Assembly (NCBI RefSeq): GCF_022539315.1
Contig: NC_066316.1
Span: 10,183,501 to 10,247,500, forward strand
DNA length: 64,000 bases
Source: Serinus canaria
Taxonomy: Eukaryota > Chordata > Aves > Passeriformes > Fringillidae
Reading direction: 5' to 3'
Shown here in pieces: positions 12,736-25,824 of this stretch. Positions within the stretch are counted from its first letter, which is position 1. Every line of letters begins with the position of its first letter. The position numbers and the translations under genes were made by a program. The notes beneath the pieces were generated by a model. It made no database searches and was not told where the DNA came from. It worked only from the letters and a program-made list of their open reading frames with translations.

Positions 12736-15124
12736 AAGGCCCACCTGATCCATGTGTGCTCTGGTTAAACATACATACCTACATACAACAGCAGGAAAGC
12801 AGTCCACACCCACGGCAACATGGGATTTAATTCAAGGGAAAGGAGATGTTTTCTTAATGAACTGAATGCTGAGAGGATAAATCTATAGCAGACACCTGAT
12901 CTTGTTTTTTTTTTAATTCAGAAATTCTGACGAGGCAAAAAGAGGATTATGAGCATCATCTGGGGTTGCCAGATTAGGAGATTAAGAAAAGGAGAAGTGT
13001 TAACTAGGCAAATAGCAGTAGGTGACACTAAAGAAGAAATGGTTATCATGGTGGTGGAGGAGTTGGTGGTGCTTGTGCACAGGAATTAGTGCTATTCACA
13101 GTGAGAGAGCCTTGCTGATATTCAGGTAATGAGAACAGCATTGGGTAAAGCTTTTTAAAACTGTTGGTTGTCTGCTGCTAAATACCTATATTGTATTTTA
13201 GACCTCAAAAATCTGCAGCTACGTTTGCTTCTTGTGATTCTCTTCCACACCACCCTTATTTTCTGTCATTTCAGCAGTATTGAAATGGTTTTGGAAACAA
13301 AGTTTTGAAAAGAGAGCAGGATCAAGGTGGATGATGTGACTCAGGTCAATGTGTGCTTACTGAAGTCCCCAGTGCCTGAGCACTACCAGTAACAAAACCA
13401 CAGGGAAAAAGGTGGCAGATAGCAAAGAGCAGGCCACCCAGTTTGGGAGACTTGGAGAGCCTTGAGAAGAGCCACCTGAAAAGCTGTGTTGGATGCATCA
13501 GGAGAGAAGGAATGGTTCTTTGGGAAAGTGGGATTCAGATTACAGAATCCTGCAGAAACCTGCTGTTTCCAGCAGCAGGTTCAGCAAGCCAAGTTCATCC
13601 ACTTCCAGCCAGCCCAGTGTGCAGTCAGAGTGCTGTATTTTAATACTCCTTTGTAGCCACAGTTATTTCTACTCCCAAGATGAGGTCAGCTGGATTTATT
13701 GCTAACTGAGAGTGACACAAACACTTGGAAATGGAATAATTCTTTTTTAATGGCAAAGTCTATTGTGCACAACTTTTCTGCTGTTATTCCTAGTGAGGAT
13801 GAATATGCTTCAGTTGACTTTGGCATTTAGTGCCAATTTCAGAGAGCTGTCAGAACAGTACACCCAGAGAGAAATCTTCTCTCAGTTCTTCTCTTTTACT
13901 CCGGTATTCTATAATACCTCATGTCATTCCTGTCAATAAAAATCAGCTCCTCTTCAGACAGATGGTACCTGTTGCTTATCTTCTCCCTTGAATTCAAATG
14001 GACAGTTTTGATGATTTCTAGTCTGACTCCAGAACCACATTTAAATGGGATCTGCACTGCTATTTACAATGGATTTACTTTGAGTTGTGAGTAGAATTAA
14101 TGAGGGACCTGAAAATTGCCAAGGATCTACAGGAAAGGCTTAAATGAATTTGTGTAATACACTCTTGAGATTTACCTAGTGGTTTTTTCCCCCAGAGTCT
14201 GTGGTGCATAACTTTAACAGAGTAATAAACAATACAGCTCTCAATGTTGCATTAAATATGTTGGGCTACTGCAGCTGAACAGATGGGGATTATCTGTCTC
14301 TACAATTCTAGTTCCTGCTTGCAAGTGATCCATTGAAAGGGGGCTGTCAGTGGCCTCAAGTCAGAATGAGGCTGCTCTGAGTGGCTTTTCTTTCCTTTCA
14401 GCAGTCCTAACTCCCTTCTGTATTACTCAGTAGTTAGTAGAAAGAGATTCCTTTGGCTTCTGTGGTGCTTTTCTGGATATGAATGGCTGAAAGAGGGAAG
14501 TCTTACATACATAAACCATGTTATGCCTGGGATCCTTGGGATTTCTTTTGTTTTGTCAAGTCTGTCAATCTTTGTGGTTTCTTCTTCTCACCTGGCAAGA
14601 GCCACTCCAGGTAACACTTATGTGTGTTCTGATGTCATGCCACAAATGCACAGGTTTCATTATTTGCTCCTGTCTTGCTCCACTTTTTCTTAGTGCTTGA
14701 TTATGATGTCCAACAACACCAGTCAGGATTTAAACTCCAAAGAATGAAAGTAAAGATCTGAGGACAATTCTTACACAGCAAAAGGGAGAAAATTCTCTCC
14801 ATAAGCCAAATTTGACAAGAAGTCAAGGAATACAGGAATAAAATGACAATTGCCACAAGCCAGACTGAGAGAGACCTTGAAAGAAATATTAATAGGAAAT
14901 GACAAAATATTCTTCAGCTTTAGAAACAAACAGGAGCAAGGACTGACTAGTTTGCTGTATGATGAAGGAAAGGGAAGCTTAATCCAAGCACAGCTAGGAG
15001 TTGAACTGGGTGGTTTGTGCTGGGATTGAGCAGCCCTAGGATGGTGACCATTGAGTATAGGCAAGCAGCTGTGAGGTTATGGAAATAGAAATTACCACTT
15101 TCTAGATGAGAACACAAAGAACTT
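12736..15124. other. Unique non-coding stretch, no gene recognised
   Basis: No gene and no well-defined repeat are seen. There is a short CATA-type repeat near 12769-12786. Several frames of 60-100 codons occur on both strands without recognisable products. The part between about 14770 and 15124 may belong to the LINE that follows but is too decayed to align by eye. Confidence 0.55.
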
Positions 15125-15455
15125 AATCCTATCAAGTCAGGGGACCAGCTAATTTCCATCACACAATGCTGAAAGAGCTGGAACATGAAACTGCAGGCAT
15201 CTTTAATAAACCTTTGGGGAGAATGGATATGACTGTGGAATAGCAAATGCAGTACCTTTATTTAGGAAGGGAGCAGAAGTGATGTGGGAAAGGACAGGCC
15301 ATTAATCTCACCTCAGCTGCATGCAGGGCTTAGAACAAAGTCTGAAGGAAGGGCTAATTAAGACACATGAGAAAATGGGCAATGGGATAAAGACTGGCAT
15401 GGCTTTACCATAAATAAGCTAAAGGAAAGGCAGGCACGCTATTTTTTTGTCTTAA
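15125..15455 (+). mobile_element. Decayed LINE (CR1-like) reverse-transcriptase fragment
   Basis: Conceptual translation across frames recovers, in the right order, motifs of the CR1/L2-clade reverse-transcriptase N-terminal part. A GPANFHHTMLKELE-like stretch (family pattern GPD..HPRVLKELA) lies at about 15140-15185. An ANAVPLFRKGAE stretch (family AN..PIFKKG) follows at about 15244. Next comes a LTSA segment near 15306 (family RPVSLTS), and finally a WHGFT peptide near 15393 (family SQHGFTKGKS). At least two frameshifts and several stops interrupt it. This is an old dead copy, much older than the CR1 3' tails elsewhere in the window. The subfamily cannot be told; CR1 is most likely, and L2 or an older related clade is possible. 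Confidence 0.7.
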
Positions 15456-18400
15456 AAGAAAGTGTCCAAAAGTTTGAAAGACAGCTTCCAAGCTTCTGCT
15501 CTTTGGGGAATATTCTTAAATATCTCTCCTTAGTGGCTCAGACTTTACAGTGGCTTTGCTCAGCATTTCCCTCTAGACTTCCCTTAAGTTTCCTGCTGAA
15601 TAAAATGATCTTCAGCAGTCATTTAAAATATAGTAGTGGTTTCCTCCCTGCATACCAGACACCAAAAGCTAGATGTCATGCTGAGTCTTACTTTGATGTT
15701 GCAATAATTTACATGATTGTTTCTGCAGTATTTTATCTTTAATGCTCATTATTGATTTGTGCCTACAGATAAATGTCCTTGTTTTGAAAATAAAGGACAG
15801 CATGTACTGACCCAGCCAGAACATCAAAGAGAAATTTAATGGGGTGTAATTTTGCTTCTAAACAAAACCGAAACAATCAACATTTTTAAGTGCTTTTAGA
15901 GCAATCTTCAAGCTACATTGTTATGAACAATCAGTTGGCCGAGTAAACAAAGTGAGGAGATCATTTTTATGTGAATTTAATGCAATTTAATTGTAGTATC
16001 TTAGAATTGCATAGAATATCTTCACGCTTGTGGTACTTTTATGATTCTTGTACAGTGCAGAGAAACACCAGGGGAAGCTGGGTTGTGTCAGGTGAAGTGC
16101 TGACTCAGCCTGCTTCTACTCTCCAGTTCAGTCCAGATCTTTCCACTTTGACTGGAGCATGAGTGAGGGTAGTGGATGTCACATCAAATCAGACCTGACT
16201 TTTCTGTTTCTTTAAATTGCTAGACCTGCATGCAACAGTCACCACACACACACTGATAGAGATATGCAAAGTGGAAGAACTAAATGCTCTTTGAAAACTG
16301 CTGCAATCAGCAATACATGCTTAAAATGTGTTTACTTTAAATGTCACTTCACACTTTTCGCTTTGTAAATGTGATCCCTGTGCATTTTGAACTGCTTAGG
16401 ATATTGCTTCATCAGAGAATTTTAAGTGCATGATGCTCAGGATGCTCAGAACCATTAACATTTTTGATCCTGAAGGTATCTCTGATTAGCAGACCACCAG
16501 GAAACAGAATGGATGTTGCTTGTAGGTAAGTGAAAATATCATCAGTGGCATTTACTGTCTTCCTCATGAAATAGCAAGATTTCCTGGGTGGCTTCCATAA
16601 GGATGCAAAGGGATGCTCATAGGTGTTAGGTAGGCCTGGCTTCTACATCTACCTCCTCTCTCTGGAGATGAAGTTTGTCAGAAAATGTTGGACACCAAGG
16701 AACAGGAGCAGAACTAAGGCAATGGTCTATGTGCACCTTGCTTAAAAAACCATTGCCACGAGGGAGAGGAGAACATTAAGTAAATATTGGCTTGTTGTCA
16801 GTGGAAGGCTACAGTCATACAGAAATTAGGTGGTAATTTAAGCTTCCCAATCATGTAGAATCATGGAGAATCTAGTAACAGATTCCTAGCAATACAAAAG
16901 TTGCAATCTACACATGGTAGGACATTTTTCCTTTTTTTGAGCTTCAGTGAACTGGTGGCAAATGTCTTTATTTTGTATTGTCCCTTGCAGCCTTCTGAAA
17001 CATATTTCTGCCTTTCCTGAACTCAGATTTTCAGTCCCATCTGTCTTGCAGGGAATGTTTCTTGTTATCAAATGCCTGCAGCAAAGTGAAAAAAAAAAGA
17101 ATCTCCCCAATTTAGCCTGTAATAATTTCTGTCCATGGTACATCTTTGTTACATTTCTCCTGTCTCTTAGAATCTCTGCTCTTACAGGCCTCATTCTCCT
17201 TCTCTTGAGATTGAATTTTGCTGACGAAGTAAAATAATTAAAAACCAATAAGATATCCCCTTATCTTCCAAAATTAGAAGAGGACAGAATCCATACCCTG
17301 CATGTATGGGAGAGCTTTAGGAAATAGTTATTTTCCATACCAAACAGTTATTTTCCATATTTTTCCTAGCACAGCTGACTGTGAGCTTCCAAATATTAAT
17401 CTGCTGCTCTTTTTTTACTTCAGGTGGGCATATTTAGAAAATGTGTATCCTGGTAAAGTTAGTACATTCCAATTTAGCTAACCTATGGAAATGTGTAATC
17501 ACTCAGTCTGCATCCATTGATTTTTTTTTATTGTCTTCTTATTAAGGTTTAATTGTATTAACCTCAGAAGTCAATCTTAACATTTTCATTAAATTCAGAT
17601 GTATGAAGAGCTCTGAGACTGGTGTAAATTTTGAGTCACTGTTTGCTTGCCACCTTTATTTTTACAGCCTTTTTATTAAGTCTAGACTTTATTGTCTTTT
17701 GATGCAAGATGTTTTCTAAACCAGACTGAGAGCTGGGTGAAAATTTGTGAGTGAATGAACTTTGTAGATATTCTTGCTTCATATGTGAAGCAAGTCTTGC
17801 CTCGAGCTCAATTCTGACCAGACTTTAAAAAAAATAAAATAGAATAGTAGCTAATGTTATCTGTCATTACAATTTACATGCTGACAGCCTGAATATTGCC
17901 AGCTGGCTTCCAAATTCATTCTGACTTTAGAGAATATAAATTAAAGAGAATATAAATTGTTTAAGATGGAAAAGGGATGAAGATGCAATATCACCTTTTG
18001 TGGTATTTTGGCCCTGGCAGCCACAGGGTTTCTTGCTCACTTCACTCCCTCTCCCATCCCATCCCTATAAGATGTAGGAGAGAATAGGGAGATTGAAAAT
18101 GAGAAAAATCATGGGACAAGATAAAAAGATTTTATGGGGAAAAGAAAGAGGGGAAAACCCCAAGAAGTAATGTGAGGACAAGTATTCTATACCTACTGGG
18201 TGTCTATTGTCAAGAACAGCCTTAAGAAGCAGATATTTATGTAGTTCACATTCGTAACACTTTTATATCTTCAAGAATCCTCCTGTCATGTTAGAAAACA
18301 CAGACTAGGTTCCCAAACCCAGTGAACAGTAGAAAATGCCATTGCACATTTTGGTTTTACATTGTGATTTTCCTTTCTGTGCATCTACTGACTTACTGTA

Positions 18401-21374
18401 GGCAGCATTTCAGGTGTGCACACTTAAAACATTGAGGCCTCCTCAACAAAACATGCTCTGATTCACTTCACTGTGAACCTAATTAATTAACTCTATTCCT
18501 GCTCTGCTGTGAGACAGCTGGGAGAAAGTTTGAGATCTGTAGAATTCAAAATATCCCAAACCTCCATGAAACACTGTTAAAAATACCCCTGTATCCCACA
18601 AACACATGTACTTGACATTCTGGGTCTGTAATAAGACATTACCATCATATCCAGCATGACTTTAAAGATCATCAGCTAAAAAATAAAGGAGCATTTAAAT
18701 AATCCACATAGTTAATTTAAAATTCAGTGCTAGATTGAGTTGTATTAAATTACAGCTTTCCATACAGTCTACAAACCAAATAAGCCATCAAATCTAAGCA
18801 GTGAGGGAGATACAAGGATGAAAGTAAATTGTTAATTCCCTGATTGGTCCAGGATCTCATTGATGTATCTGTCTGGGTGTGACAATCCAGTGGTTTGAGA
18901 TTCAAGCAAATTCTCGGAAGTCACTATTGGAAGGAATTTTATAATAATTCTCATTGTCAGTCAGAGAGAAACTCACCTTTTCTATTCAGGAGATTGGGGA
19001 CAGTTGTCTTATCATCCATGTTGGCATTACCACAAGTGAAATTCTCAGTAAAGCAGGTTTTGTTTTTTTAAAAAATGCTCTGTCGATGGTGCTTATGTTA
19101 CTGATCAGTATTGTGTCCTAATGCATCACAATGAAATCAAGGGTTTTTTGCTAAGATACTGAATGCTCTATCACTTAGAAAACTTTACCCATGGTAGAAT
19201 TGGCCACTTGACTGACTGCAGGCCCAGCAGTAGTGGAGGAATGGTGACTGCTTGTTGAATCCCCAGGGTCCCAATGGCTATACTGAAACCAAATCACCTC
19301 ACAGGATGTGCTGAATAAAAGTGATGTTGTTCCATTCTGAAAAACTTGTTACACCCTCCTGAAGGTTTCCTGAATGGATGGAAAGTGGATGGTAGAGCCA
19401 AAGAACTGCAAATTCAGAGCAGCCCCATGAACTTATCAAAGAAGTTGAACAAAATTCTTTCATGTGCTGTAATGAAAATTCTTCATCTGCTTCATGGCTA
19501 ACAAAACAGAGAATGTTTGCTTACTCACAGCCATTAATTCTATTGAGTTACTATAAATGACACCTGAGGGGGAAGCTTTTATTACTGTAGTAAGGAGGAT
19601 AATCAGGAAGCAGCAAGTGAAGAAAGTTTGGGAAGTGCCAAATTGCTCTAAAAATGGCATAACCTGTTGCCAAACGACTGATTCCTCAGAGATGAATCAC
19701 ATTCAGAGCTTGCCAATTTCTCAAAGCTGAAACTATTATTGGCCACATGAACTGCATTTAGGAAAAAAAAAAGAATGATAACTCAGAACTTGTTGGATAA
19801 ATATTCAGTAAATGTCTACAAAAACTAGTCTGGACTTCTCTTTGGTTCTCTGCTTGTTTACATAATGTAAGAAGTTCAGTGAAGCATAACTCACTCCATA
19901 AGCACCCTGCTCATCCCTTGGCACTCCTTAGGGAACAGCAGGGGCCTAAAAGAATGTAAATAAAAACTTGAGTTACAGCCCTTCAGTCCAATTTGTCATG
20001 GGCTCACACAGCATTATATGCATGGAATCTTGTGCTTTATTAAGTTTGTCTTCAAATGGGTTCTGGAGCCCTGTCCCTTACAGGAGAGAGGCAGGTCAAA
20101 AGGTTCCTCAGCAGCAACTATTAATATTCTGTATTCTATGGATCTAAATAATTTGCAGAAATCCTTCCAGGGTCATTGATAAGTTTTCAAAATCATGACA
20201 AACTTCCCTGAAGTGAAACAAGTTTGCAACATTTAAATAAGTTAAAGAGACTGTTCTTGGTACTTCTTGACCAATGAGTCTGGCATCTGCCCTGGACAAA
20301 AGAGTCTCTTACTATTGATTTGAAAGCATTGATAATTTAATGGCAATGTAATTAAAGTTTGATAAGACTTGCATTAATTCTACACAGTTATTTCATTTGG
20401 AATAAAAATAACACAAAATCAAATGTTTAAACAATCTATAGATGAAAAACATCTAAGTGGTGTGCCCCAAACCTGACCTGGAAACAGGAAGACATGACTC
20501 CTGTCTGAAATCTTTCCTTTCTTTCCAGAATTAGCTCAGCAAAGGGTGTGTAACAGGTGAAGTTTAAAGCAGTGCAAGTATTGGGAATATGACAATTGCT
20601 GAAGGTGGCTGGTGGGAATAACCTGGTTTGGTTTGGCATACTGAAAAGAGCAAAGATAAACTGCCTTTTAGTGGGGAATTCTTCTGTGGAGGCAATGACA
20701 GTTAGAATGGAGGATTCTCTTCTGGAAAGTGACATTGGAGAAATCTTGAAACTCTAGTTCTTTCTCACCACCCAGGTGAGAAATGAGGATGATGTTGTGA
20801 CCATGAGACTTTGGCTGATACCTGAGGAATTATGACACCTTTGGGGTACAGAAGGTTCCTCCTCTGTACATTTGGTACCTGTGGTCACTAACAAACTGGA
20901 GGGCAAATTAATACTGACCCAGTCAAGTCCAGTCCTGGAAGCACCTTAGGCTTTCAGGATTTGACTTTTAGGGAAGGCTTACTGGATTTGGCTGTGCCAC
21001 TGAATGTCCTCCTCTGGGAGGTGGAGATGCAGAATACACCAAATGATACATGAATAAAGAGTTGGCACTGTAGGGCTGTTTAGTCAGGCAGGGAGGAAAA
21101 CACCTTAGTCAGAAGGCTGGGAGCTGAAGGTGACAAACTCAGAGGTGAAATAAAACACATGAACAGGGAATATACTTAACTTTAGCTTTACATGCATGGT
21201 GGTTGTCTGAGCACCCACTGGGATTTTAAAAAGGAAGAATGGGTTTGCTCCTGAGAGTGCACAAGACAGTCCAAGCAGAAACCATTTCAAGAGTCCCATG
21301 GCTTCCCTTCTGCATGAAGCCAGTCACAGACTACAGCAGCCTGTCCTGGCATCATGATCTGTGGTAGCAACCTC

Positions 21375-21414
21375 AAAAAAAAAAAAAAAAAAATCAAACC
21401 CCCCCTCCCCCCCC
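21375..21414 (+). repeat. A19 run followed by C-rich tract (C7-T-C8)
   Basis: Nineteen A are followed after five bases by seven C, one T and eight C. On the minus strand the second part is a G8-A-G7 tract, which has enough guanines to form an unusual quadruplex or to impede a polymerase. It is low-complexity DNA prone to length variation. Confidence 0.9.
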
Positions 21415-22379
21415 AAACTGAAAAAGAAACAAAACAACCAAAACATCCTATGGTTGTATTGCTTTATAGAACAACAGAGTTGGGTTGAAACACACCTTTG
21501 TGATTGTCCCAGGAAGCAGAACAAACTGTAGCATATCAGAAAACATTCAAAATGCACTACACATGAAAAAGAAAGCTTCCAGCTCTTGATTAGCCTCAGA
21601 AATCTTATCAATGGTGAATTATCAAAGGGTGAAAGTACAGCAAGAGGGCTTGCCTAATTTACATTTTTCTAATGGGTTCAGTTTAGAAGGTTAATATACA
21701 ATATTAATCCCTGCCAGGCACATTGTCCTATCAGAGAGCATTACCAAATGTCAGAGGGGAATTCTTGTGAGAGGAAGGTCAAGAATTTATCATCCTTTCA
21801 TCAAATAATTTGAATGGGAATCAAAGAACCAGGAAGAGGTAGAAATTCAGAAGCTGCAATGGCAGCAAGATTAAAACTTGCTCTTTCTGAAGGATTACTG
21901 TTAAATTTTCACAGTAAATGGCAAGCTTGTGTGTTTTGTTGGTCTTCAAAACCCCAGAAGCTTTCTCCAGTGTGATGACCTTTCCACTGTAATTTTCTTT
22001 TGAGTAAATTGATAATAAGAAAATAAAAGGGAAGATAATCCTGCCCTGATGTGCTCTGCCCAGTCACTGTCTTGTAGGTGCTCAAGATTCTGTTTGCAAA
22101 TGAGACAAAAGTGCTTTTATTTAATGAAAACTCATGAGCTATTTAGATTTAAATGAAGACTTATAGAAAATTCCATGATTTCAGAACTTTGCATTGTGTG
22201 AATAAATATGTTTTCCTATGAGAATATGAAATTACTGTTTAGTTAAGTTTTGCTTCTTAATTCAAGATGAAGTTTTCCTTTTTAAACTTTATTGCAAATA
22301 ATGTTTTCTACATTTATTCTTGTCTTCCCCTTTCTCCCCTTCTATTTCCCTTTTCTCCCCATTGATCTCACCTTCCTTT

Positions 22380-22447
22380 TTATTATGTCAGAGAGTTGGA
22401 TATATTATGGATATATTATTTTATTATGTAAGAGATTTGGATATATT
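22380..22447 (+). repeat. Short tandem duplication, 41-bp period
   Basis: A 27-bp segment at 22380-22406 recurs at 22421-22447 with two mismatches. Both copies start TTATTATGT and end GGATATATT. The 14 bp between them are also TATATT-rich and look like part of the same unit. It is local slippage or duplication in AT-rich DNA. Confidence 0.85.
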
Positions 22448-24059
22448 TTGTCTGATATGGGCTTAGATAATCTAAGAAAAGAGAAGGTGTCTTCATATTT
22501 GAATTCTATGGTGACCAAAATAAACAGATGAATTTCATTGTCTGTAGACTTTCAGTGGTGTTTAGAGATTAAAAAAATACTAAATCCCTTTCTTTTGGAA
22601 ATCAAGAGGTGTCCATTTTCCATATAAGATGCCCTAGGTTTGAACACACATACTGATGATGGCCTTAAAGTGATAATGCAACTGTGCCTAAAATATAGGC
22701 CAAGTCTTAGCAATTCTGGCAACAAACTCAGCCTCAGAATAATTACATTATTTTAAATATTCTTCTTTTAATAGACTTTGATTCTATTTAAAGGAAAATA
22801 ATTCCTCTTCTGCGCAGCCTCAGAGGAAGCTGGGGGTGTCAGAATGTTCTATTAAGTGAACTAATGGAGCAGCTCTTTGTGCTAAACTGGTGTAACTCTG
22901 GAAATGCCATGTGCTGCTCACTTCTTCCCTAATCATTTTAGCAAGTCAAGAAAAGTCCCTCCTTCCTTTTAGGATGTTTTCCTACATCACAATCTTGTAG
23001 CCTCACTTGCTGCTAATTTCAGTGATTTCAAATATGTTGACACTAAAGCTTGGTGGGTGCTGAAAGAATTCTGCAGGTATTTCCTTTACTTGGTAGCATT
23101 ACTTTACTTACCTTTACTTTGGCAGCATTCACCCTCCTTGGAGATTTTCTTTCACTAGCAGACTTTTAATGGCATATATGGGTGCAATGGGTTCAATAGC
23201 AAGCAATGTATTTTGGATAAATACTCCAAAATTCCAGGAAGTAAATTTCAAAATCAAAATGGTAAATATCATTGCTGCAAAAGTAACTTAGGCAGAGTGC
23301 TGGACCTGTTGGTGTGGATGAAATAGCTCGTGAGTTTTCAACAGCACATCTGGGAGTTCAGGGAAACTGCCAGTTTATACCAGCAAGAAGCTTGACTGCT
23401 AAGCCATATCCTTGAAACATCTGGGCATCATTACTTGAGATGTGCACACTTTGTCCTTGGGGAAATGAGGAATTTAAGTGCCAAAATAAATGTACCGTGC
23501 TGCAGTTTAAAATACACACTGAACTGCTTTACCATTCTCATCTCTCTTTCCTTTTGGAAGTTGCACAGCCCTGCAATGATCAGTTCATTAGTAAACTTTT
23601 GTGAAAAATAGTTTTCAAAGGATTCCCATCACTTTGTGTCTTCCAAAATTCTTATGATTCTTATGTTTCCCATACAGGATTTTTACTGCCAGCCTTACAT
23701 ACTAGAGAAAGTAACAGCATGAAAATACACCAATGGGTTTGAAAGGGAAGAAAGATACAGGTGAGGTGACAACAGGAAAGGAAGGAAATAATCCTTATTT
23801 CTAAATATCCTTTGTTTGAAAGAGGAAGGGGTATAGATGGATTTGTAGTTTTTGAATGGTAAATTTCAAACTTTTACATTTATACCATGAAATGTTAGTA
23901 AATTAGAATGTTATAAAATTGTGAAACCTACTCTTTTAACTGTCATTCTACCCCTGATCTCCATTAAGCTAAGCATAGGAACAAGGCTAAGCATGGTAAA
24001 TAAAATTACTTTTTTTCTTCCAATTCATCTTTAATATATATATTACAATGTTAGTAGGA

Positions 24060-24083
24060 AATGAGAATATGAATGAGAATATG
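24060..24083 (+). repeat. Perfect 12-bp tandem duplication
   Basis: AATGAGAATATG occurs twice head to tail without mismatch. No larger array is present. Confidence 0.95.
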
Positions 24084-24854
24084 CATTTTCTGCAGCATTT
24101 CATCTTGCACTGCTCTTTAGGCTCAATTTACTGAGCCCTGCTTTGATGAAGTTACATAGAAAGAAATCAAAGGATAAAAATGTGCTGATAGACAACCTTA
24201 GAGAAATTGTATTTCAAGCTTAAGGAAAGAAAAATCTGCTTTCTTATGGTGCAAAATGTAAGATGTTGACAAAAATCTATAAAGAATTTGAGGCAGAAGG
24301 AGGAGTTACATTCCTTTGGAATAGAATGGTTGGCATTTAATGTTTCTTTAGATGCTTTCCTTTGCCTCAGTCCCTGCTATTTAAAGTTTCAATGTGTTAT
24401 TAGCCAAAAATCTAAGATCAGTTTATTTTCAGTGTACACAGCTTTCCCCAAAGTATAATAAGAATTCAAACCACATGTAATGTTTGCAAGCAATTTAGTG
24501 TTGCTTTGTGTGTATTCAGTGCCTTACAAGATGCAGTTAATTGTTTTAATCATTTATTTAGCATTACCTGATTAAACATGCAGACATATCACCATAATTA
24601 AGCTGGTTCTGCTTTGAACTTGACTCAGATCAGCAGTTTTTACCATCCTTGTAGGAAACTATCATTCTGGCATTAAATGGTGTGAAACCCAGACTGTGGT
24701 TCCTTTAGAGAACTCTCAAACTAAGAATATTTCCTTTCTTTTTATTTTTTTCTCCTCTTCTCTAAGTGAGGTGCAAAATTTTAGCTAGACCTCTTTGTTC
24801 TGGAGATCATACCTTTAAAATATACAAGACAGACAAAGCATGGCAGAGGGGAAG

Positions 24855-24945
24855 AACTGTTATAAGTAATTTAAGAGAAACTGGAGCTCAAAGATGTTAA
24901 CTTTTCCCAAGATCAGACAGGAGGCCAGAACTATGAATTAAGGAA
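24855..24945 (-). mobile_element. Probable MIR/L2-type relic, minus orientation
   Basis: Read on the plus strand the segment matches the reverse complement of the shared MIR/LINE2 3' region. GAGAAACTGGAGCTCAAAGA is followed by TGTTAACTTTTCCCAAGATC and CAGACAG, which correspond to the well-known GAAACTGAGGCACAGAGAGG, GTTAAG..TTGCCCAAGGTC and ACACAG blocks. The 20 bp upstream (ACTGTTATAAGTAATTTAAG) fit the neighbouring consensus loosely. Such relics in birds predate the amniote split and are rare. The block order makes chance less likely than for the candidate at 4041. Confidence 0.55.
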
Positions 24946-25806
24946 AGACCTTAAGGACATGATGTTCCTTCTGGATCTGTTTCCTTAAATATTGGAAGGA
25001 AAATGTTTGTGATCTTCAGATTTGACATAGCAGAGATAGTTCTTCCTTCACAAATCTCCATGGAAACTCACAGTAGAGGTTGGAATGGAGGCTGCAAAGC
25101 AAAGGTAGTGCAGCTCTGGGCTGTCTCACCATGGCAAAGGATTTTCTGTGTGATAACATTTCCTTAAAAGTGGTTTAGGAACTGTGAGTAAAGCAAGTGT
25201 TTTTGTCAAGGACCAAAGCCAGAACTTTGGCCGTTAGTGAAATGTTGGAGCAGCGTGGCACCCTGTTCTAGGGTTATCAGATTGTAAAGATGAAAAGTGG
25301 GACAAATCCAGAAGAAAAATCACTCCCAGAACAACCCAAATTTGCTTACCTCACCTATTGAGTAGAACTGCTACTGCATATGTCCTTTATTCTGTATTTT
25401 TCTGCAGAAAAGGCAGAGGAAATCTTGATGGATACACTTTTCAAATGGCTGCAGTATTTCCTACACAGAATGAAAGGTTTGAGTGATAAAGGGGGTCTGT
25501 CAAACTTTCATTTTTTTTCTTAAATTCAGGGATGTAAGGAACAGACTCAGCCTGTTTTGGGTGCAGGGACACAGAGAAGAAATGCTGAAGTTCGTTTATG
25601 TCTAAGATTTCAAGAAGGCATTGAGCATTGTTGTACTTTTTAAAAAAGACTGATGTTGCTTTTGTCTGCCCATGCATATCTTGATTTAAATGATAATTCT
25701 TAGGTCCCAGGAAATACAGATTGAGGCCTTATCTATTCCAGACTGAGTGCTGAAACTTAATTTGTTTTGACTTGATGGTGCTGCCTTGTCAGTTTTACCA
25801 TGTCTC

Positions 25807-25824
25807 AAAAAAAAAAAAAAAAAA
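25807..25824 (+). repeat. Poly(A) run, 18 A
   Basis: Uninterrupted run of 18 A with no recognisable retroelement body attached. Confidence 0.95.

Larger units (their letters stand above)
15456..24854. other. Long unique non-coding stretch
   Basis: About 9.4 kb without a supportable gene. Contents are short direct repeats: a 14-bp unit at 17326 and 17346, a 14-bp unit at 17929 and 17945, a 41-bp-spaced duplication at 22380-22447, a duplication of about 18 bp at 23083-23129, and a perfect 12-bp tandem pair at 24060-24083. There is a 9-bp-stem hairpin at 17773-17794 and an A19 run followed by a C-rich tract (21375-21414). Splice-donor-like GTAAGT and GTGAGA sites occur at 16526 and 20776. An AT-rich stretch with TAAT motifs lies at 24535-24605. 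No frame of more than about 120 codons exists. Confidence 0.55.

Noticed and set aside
16505..16535. TAG|GTAAGT at 16526 as a recursive splice site
   Set aside because: The donor half is perfect but no pyrimidine tract precedes it.
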